Below, one piece after another: positions 61,798-64,000 of a stretch of 64,000 bases of DNA (position 1 is the stretch's first letter; the number at the start of each line of letters is the position of its first letter). The notes under the pieces were generated by a model that saw only the letters and a list, made by a program, of their open reading frames with translations, had not been told where the DNA came from and did not search any database. Origin of the DNA: Micromonospora sp. HNM0581 (GTDB taxonomy: Bacteria > Actinomycetota > Actinomycetes > Mycobacteriales > Micromonosporaceae). The stretch is taken from the NCBI RefSeq assembly GCF_012726175.1, contig NZ_JAASAD010000011.1, positions 62,001 through 126,000 of the forward strand. The letters are read 5' to 3'. The position numbers and the translations under genes are program-made.

Positions 61798-63064
61798 GGT
61801 GTCACGTCCCGCGCCGGGCGGCGGAACAGCATGGCCGACTGGAAGCCGCCGAAGCCGCTGCCCACCGAGAGCGCCACGTCCACCGGTACCTCCCGGGCCT
61901 CGTTGGGCACATAGTCCAGGTCGCACTCCGGATCCCGGGTGGCCCAGTTCGCAGTCGGTGGGACCACCCCGAACTCGATCGCCAGTGCGCACGCGGCCAT
62001 CTCGATGGCGCCGATGGCGCCCAGCGAATGTCCGACCATCGACTTGATCGAGCTGATCGGCACCTGGTAGGCCGCCGATCCGAGTGACCGCTTGAACGCG
62101 GCCGTCTCGTGCCTGTCGTTCTGCCGGGTACCGGAGCCGTGCGCGCTGATGTAGGAAACGTCCTCCGGCGCCAGTCGGGCCTGCCGCAGCGTGTCGGTGA
62201 TGGCCAGCCCCATTTCCAGTCCGTCGGGGCGCAGCCCGGTCATGTGGTAGCCGTTACTGCGGCTGGCGTAGCCGGCCAGCTCGCAGTAGACGTGCGCCCC
62301 ACGCCTCGCCGCATGTCCGGCCTCCTCCAGTACCAGCACCGCCGCCCCCTCGGCGAGCACGAAGCCGTGCCGGTCGGCGTCGAAGGGCCGGGAGGCGTGC
62401 GCCGGGTCGTCGTTGTCCGGGCTGGTGGCCTTGATGGCGTCGAAGGAGGCGACGGTCACCGGTGAGATGGGCGAGTCGGCGGCCCCGGCCAGCACGACGT
62501 CCGCCTCACCGTCGACGATCAGCTGGTGGGCGTACCCGATGGCGTCGATGCCGGAGGTGCAGCCCGTGGAGATGACCTGCGCCGGACCGTGCAGGCCGTG
62601 TCCGCAGGCCACGTCGGCGGCCAGGCTGCTGGGCATCAGCGCCGGGTAGAGGTACGGGCCGCCGAGTGCCGCGTCGACGAGCCAGCGTCTACCACTGTCG
62701 CTCACCGTCACGTACTCCTGTTCCAGCGCCATGGTGCCGCCGACGGCGGTGCCGAGGACCACACCCGTCCGGTCGCGTTCGGCGTCGGTGAGTTCCAACC
62801 CGCTGTCGGCGACCGCCTCGGCGGCACAGGCGAGCGCGAACTGCACGTACCGGTCGGCGCGCTGCCGTTGGGCGGGGGTCAACCCGGCGGCGTCCGGATC
62901 GAAGTCGCACTCGGCGGCGATCTGCGACCGGAACGGTGACGGGTCGAAGAAGCTGATCCGCCGGGTCGCCGTACGCCCCTCGGTGATGCTCTTCCAGAAG
63001 CGGTCCCGGGTCGTACCGCCCGGGGCCACCACCCCGACGCCGGTGACCACGGTGCGCCGGGTGG

Positions 63065-63068
<4 letters not shown>
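61794..63068 (-). CDS. Type II PKS ketosynthase (KSalpha)
   Basis: 424 residues from GTG 63068. Active-site Cys170 in [10 protein letters not shown], His310 in [11 protein letters not shown] and His347 in [11 protein letters not shown], all intact. It condenses malonyl units on an ACP with the KSbeta partner. The sequence and the neighbouring cupin and aromatase are those of whiE-like (spore pigment) clusters of actinomycetes. Overlaps both neighbours by four bases. Confidence 0.95.

Positions 63069-64000
<932 letters not shown>

Overview
The window is high-GC DNA (local dips only in a few intergenic stretches) with dense, mostly short-gapped genes, many GTG starts, frequent 4-base stop/start overlaps, Lsr2, an ergothioneine cluster, PknB-type kinases, an LPXTG surface protein and a spore-pigment-like type II polyketide synthase. 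This points to a filamentous actinomycete, most likely Micromonosporaceae (Micromonospora/Salinispora type). That assignment is inferred from gene content and protein style, not from a marker gene; no rRNA or tRNA gene was seen.

Layout. 1-3.9 kb: the 3' part of a GT39-type glycosyltransferase, then a histidine kinase/OmpR regulator pair and a small hypothetical gene. 4-6.6 kb: a soluble Ser/Thr kinase, an OsmC/Ohr-like protein and a membrane-anchored lysozyme-like protein. 6.7-11 kb: a signalling block with a CheY-like regulator, a CarH-like cobalamin-binding protein, a PAS-GAF-PP2C phosphatase and two STAS antagonists. 11.1-18 kb: NDH-2, a TerC protein behind a manganese riboswitch, a CoA-transferase, DUF2267 and DUF2795 proteins and a membrane-anchored beta-rich protein. 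18-24 kb: a surface/exopolysaccharide block (LPVTG protein, DUF4012 protein, GT4 glycosyltransferase, low-molecular-weight tyrosine phosphatase, Wzc-like tyrosine kinase). 24.3-27.2 kb: NhaA with a candidate leader RNA, two small membrane proteins, and a GDT1-type manganese exporter behind a second manganese riboswitch. 27.2-31.6 kb: egtABCD (reading egtA to egtD on the minus strand). 32-36.9 kb: a membrane Ser/Thr kinase, a nucleotide-sugar dehydrogenase, a secreted LVIVD-repeat protein and a DUF2188 protein. 36.9-42.3 kb: an asparagine-synthase-like enzyme paired with an M15-like protein, a DEAD-box helicase and Lsr2. 42.4-47.2 kb: a secreted Asn/Asp-rich protein, a DoxX-like protein, FKBP, a lone STAS protein and an L,D-transpeptidase lipoprotein. 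47.5-52.6 kb: a 2-oxoacid dehydrogenase operon (E1alpha-E1beta-E2) divergent from an Lrp regulator, then a stand-alone LigD-type polymerase. 52.8-60 kb: an acyltransferase-SGNH protein, a phosphoesterase, glyA behind a ZTP riboswitch, small proteins and a probable frameshifted gene. 60-64 kb: the type II PKS operon, running off the right edge.

How the genes work together. Two manganese riboswitches in front of two different predicted manganese exporters (TerC, GDT1) suggest a shared metal regulon. The 7-11 kb block looks like a partner-switching pathway with a vitamin B12 light-sensor-type input. The 18-24 kb genes form one surface-polymer unit with its own tyrosine kinase and phosphatase. 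The PKS genes are translationally coupled and lack the ACP within the window, so the cluster continues to the right. Several single genes appear to use leaderless promoters (a TANNNT box 6-8 bases before GTG or ATG).
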